Source: Paenibacillus borealis (GTDB lineage: Bacteria; Bacillota; Bacilli; Paenibacillales; Paenibacillaceae). Taken from it: a stretch of DNA of 64,000 nucleotides. Each line of letters starts with the position of its first letter. The stretch's first letter is position 1. This document shows positions 61,657 to 64,000 of this stretch, in pieces. The translations under genes and the position numbers were made by a program. The notes under the pieces are model-generated. The model was not told where the DNA came from. It did no database searches and saw nothing but the letters and a program-made list of their open reading frames with translations. The stretch lies in contig NZ_CP009285.1 of the NCBI RefSeq assembly GCF_000758665.1, positions 186,001 to 250,000 of the forward strand, read 5' to 3'.

Positions 61657-62907
61657 TTATGCCAGCTGTTTGCCGTCATACATATAGGTCTTCTCCTTGC
61701 CCTCTACTACGGTCCGCAGATGGACAGTCCGGCCCCAGAGCTGATGGACCATCGGCAGGGTGCGCTCAATATATTTGCGGTCCAGTTCAAGCCCCTCGTA
61801 ACGGTTATAGAGCAGCAGCTCGCCGCGTCCATGCAGATCGTCGTCCTTGACGGTAAGATAGGGAAAGCCGCCGTTGGTGCGTGAACGGATCAGGTTGTCC
61901 TTGATCTCCTCCAGACTTTTATCGGTAACCTTGTACTGCTGGCCGTCCTTCTTATACACGAACAGATCCATTTCCTCGGCCAGCTCACGGGTCAGGTAAT
62001 TGCGGATGAACGACACGTCCGATTCGGTCTCACGGATCTCAAACAGGGCTTCTAAGCCCTCCTTCTTCTCGATATGCCGGAGCATCATCAGCCCGAGATA
62101 ATAAGGATTGATTCGTCCGGGAGAGGGCTGGATAACACCGGAGTTCATTGCAGAGAATTCGATGATCTCTGAATCGCTGAGCTCCAGCTCCCGCACCAGC
62201 TTGAGATGCCAGTAGCTGGCCCAGCCCTCGTTCATGATCTTAGTCTCCATCTGCGGCCAGAAATACAGCATCTCGGCGCGGAGCATGTGCAGGATCTCCC
62301 GCTGCCATTCCTCCAGATAACGGCTCTGCGCAGCGATATAACCGATTACATCCTTCACTTCCCCGTCCATCTCACGGAACCCCCCGGGTCGCCCGGAGCG
62401 GGCGAAGAACGGATCGACATGCTCCTGGATGGCCATGCCGGCATCAAGGAACTTTTCCACCTCATCAATGCCGTACTCCTGGCCGAACCGGTCCATCCGG
62501 TCGGCGAAGATGGCCATCCGGTCGACCATCTTACGGTCGGTTCCGGCGAACATCGCATTATTCTTGAAGAAATCACTATGTCCCAGCACATGAGCCACAA
62601 TCAGCTTGTTCTGCAGGAGCGTATTGCTGTCCAGCAGGAAGGCGTAGCAGGGATCGGAGTTGATCACCAGCTCATAAATTTTGCTCAGGCCATGATCGTA
62701 CTCGGATTTCATCCGGTGATAGGCTTTGCCGAAGCTCCAGTGCGAGAAGCGTGTAGGCATGCCGTAAGCGCCAATGGAGTACAGCACCTCCGGCGGGCAC
62801 ATCTGGTAGCGCATGGGGAAGAAATCCAGCCCATGCTCCAGCGCCAGTCCGGTAAGGCGTTCCACGGATTGCTCCAGCTGTTCCGGCTCGCTAGGTGTCA
62901 TCATCAT
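61657..62907 (-). CDS. spoVR: SpoVR-family stage V sporulation protein
   Basis: A protein of 416 residues with the SpoVR signatures DFFPMRYQMCPPEVLYSIGAYGMP, HWSFGKAYHRMKSEY, AHVLGHSDFFKNN and NEGWASYWHLKLV. The conserved His residues suggest metal binding. It takes part in spore cortex formation in Bacillus. It is about 50 residues shorter than B. subtilis SpoVR. The start has GGAGAAACC just upstream. Together with yhbH (and usually prkA) it forms a conserved sporulation and stress cluster; here yhbH lies directly upstream, 127 bases away. Confidence 0.88.
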   Translation of the reverse strand: MMMTPSEPEQLEQSVERLTGLALEHGLDFFPMRYQMCPPEVLYSIGAYGMPTRFSHWSFGKAYHRMKSEYDHGLSKIYELVINSDPCYAFLLDSNTLLQNKLIVAHVLGHSDFFKNNAMFAGTDRKMVDRMAIFADRMDRFGQEYGIDEVEKFLDAGMAIQEHVDPFFARSGRPGGFREMDGEVKDVIGYIAAQSRYLEEWQREILHMLRAEMLYFWPQMETKIMNEGWASYWHLKLVRELELSDSEIIEFSAMNSGVIQPSPGRINPYYLGLMMLRHIEKKEGLEALFEIRETESDVSFIRNYLTRELAEEMDLFVYKKDGQQYKVTDKSLEEIKDNLIRSRTNGGFPYLTVKDDDLHGRGELLLYNRYEGLELDRKYIERTLPMVHQLWGRTVHLRTVVEGKEKTYMYDGKQLA

Positions 62908-63034
62908 GGTTTCTCCTTTCGCAAGAAATAGAATATACGGCCCGGCGGTCCCGTTATCGGCTTGTTATCACCTGTGAACGAGGTGCGACTGACCTCTCTG
63001 CGGGATTACGGGAATCAAGCGGACTCACCACCGC

Positions 63035-64000
63035 TCAACTGGCCAACTCCTCCCCGAAGAAAGCCTGCAGCGTCTTGAATACATCCTCCTTCTCCTTCAG
63101 GATGGAGCGGCTGAAGGCGGGGGAGGTCAAGCTGGACATGGCTTCCCACAGCTGTTTGCCGCCATACACATGCTGGCGGATTTCACCGTAGCCGAGCATG
63201 TTCACACGTTCCAGCAGCTCGTTTGCCAGACGGACGGTTACCGGATTATCGCTGTCCAGATTATCCCCGTCGGAGAAATGGAAGACATAAGCATTATGCT
63301 GGCCCGGCGGATAATCGGCCTCCAGGATACGCAGCGCCAGCTCGTAGACCGAGGAGCAGCGGGTGCCGCCGCTTTCGCCCTTGGTGAAGAAGGAGTCTTC
63401 ATCTACTTCCTTGGCTTCCGTGCTGTGCGAGAGGAAGCGGATCTGCACATTATCGTATTTGGTCCGCAGGAATCGGGTCATCCAGAAGAAGAAGCTGCGG
63501 GCCACATATTTCTCGAAAGCCCCCATTGAGCCGGAGGTATCCATCATTGCCAGTACGACAGCAGAAGACTGCGGCCGGCGGATATCCTCCCAGGTCTTAT
63601 AGCGCAGGTCGTCACCGGTAATCGTAACCGGCCCGGTCGCTGAACCAGCGGCACCAGTGGCGGGTTCCCCCGGGGACGCCCAATGGGACTGCGCAGCTGC
63701 GGCATGCGGCATTGCCGTTATGCCCCCGCCGAGCGATTGCCGCTTGATCGCCTCGAACAGTGTACGCCGCTTGTCCACGTTTGACATCATGCCCTGCCTG
63801 CGCACATCATCGAACCGGATATCGTCGATCATCATGTCCGGTGCGGCTTTGGGCTTCAGCCGGGGCAGCTGCAGATCCTCGAAGACCAGCTCCGCCAGCT
63901 CGTCGATGGTCAGCTCGGCCTCGTAATAATCCTCCCCGGGCTGATCTCCGGCCTCGTGTCCGCCCTTGCCGGGGCCTTCCGCATCACCCTGTCCGCTCTG
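63035..64000 (-). CDS. yhbH: YhbH/DUF444 sporulation protein, N-terminus outside the window
   Basis: A partial gene: the frame runs open to the right edge of the window, so the start is not seen. The visible 321 residues include the linker QSGQGDAEGPGKGG, the conserved DYYEAELTIDELAELVFEDLQLPRL, the motif DDIRFDDVRRQGMMSNVDKRRT and a von Willebrand A-like domain with AMMDTSGSMG (metal site). YhbH is a SpoVR partner and is often next to the kinase PrkA, which would lie to the right. The gene is G+C-rich. The stop at 63035 is clear. Confidence 0.88.
   Translation of the reverse strand, partial: QSGQGDAEGPGKGGHEAGDQPGEDYYEAELTIDELAELVFEDLQLPRLKPKAAPDMMIDDIRFDDVRRQGMMSNVDKRRTLFEAIKRQSLGGGITAMPHAAAAQSHWASPGEPATGAAGSATGPVTITGDDLRYKTWEDIRRPQSSAVVLAMMDTSGSMGAFEKYVARSFFFWMTRFLRTKYDNVQIRFLSHSTEAKEVDEDSFFTKGESGGTRCSSVYELALRILEADYPPGQHNAYVFHFSDGDNLDSDNPVTVRLANELLERVNMLGYGEIRQHVYGGKQLWEAMSSLTSPAFSRSILKEKEDVFKTLQAFFGEELAS

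Noticed and set aside
1..64000. CRISPR arrays, rRNA genes and intact insertion sequences
   Set aside because: I saw no regularly spaced direct repeats, no rRNA signatures and no transposase genes.

Overview
The window looks like chromosomal DNA of a spore-forming, low-G+C Gram-positive bacterium of the Paenibacillus type. The reasons are AGGAGG-type ribosome binding sites, spore genes (SleL/YaaH-like cortex enzyme, SpoVR and YhbH), a Firmicutes-style tmRNA tag, a tRNA-Leu without encoded CCA, YesMN-type two-component genes beside a carbohydrate ABC transporter, and many plant-polysaccharide enzymes.

Region 1 (1-7911) is an integrated island. It holds a decayed serine-recombinase fragment (185-733) and a second large serine recombinase (835-2442) with one in-frame TGA where the family has Trp. 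An AT-rich cargo follows: a DEAH helicase (2627-4528), a coupled 103-aa orphan (4533-4844), a HEPN/Toprim-type nuclease with a one-base frameshift (4908-6160), and a DUF3800-like protein (6360-7583). The cargo abuts the 3' part of ssrA (tmRNA, 7601-7911), whose 5' part is missing from the window. The element therefore seems to have inserted inside ssrA. The cargo resembles anti-phage defence and is the best candidate for an undescribed system.

Region 2 (8196-24763) is mixed chromosomal content: a helicase with a TOTE-type primase domain, a DUF6155 protein, a decayed zeta-toxin pair, an NDT-like protein, an RBBP9/YdeN hydrolase, three VOC proteins, a DUF948 protein, an SDR and AraC pair, a MerR and aldo-keto reductase operon with a recognisable MerR promoter, a secreted pectate lyase with a cre site, and small regulators.

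Region 3 (22657-29631) is an RNA-repair locus. Two overlapping WYL-domain regulators are read leftward, and a nucleotidyltransferase, Hen1 and Pnkp are read rightward.

Region 4 (29710-47486) is largely carbon metabolism and housekeeping: GH94 phosphorylase, lipoprotein, GntR regulator, phosphoketolase, the TIGR03915/TIGR03916 DNA-repair-like pair, a GH3 glucosidase with permuted domain order, SleL, an Sm-like small protein, a GNAT protein and an AraC/GyrI regulator.

Region 5 (47548-64000) holds an XRE protein fused to a large C-terminal region, a nucleotidyltransferase-like protein, tRNA-Leu(CAG), a MATE transporter, a CUT1 sugar ABC transporter (no ATPase) divergent from its probable two-component system, a Gfo/Idh/MocA oxidoreductase divergent from an AraC regulator, a HIT protein, SpoVR, and YhbH cut by the window edge.

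All calls come from reading the sequence by eye. No database search was run, so family names rest on recognised motifs.
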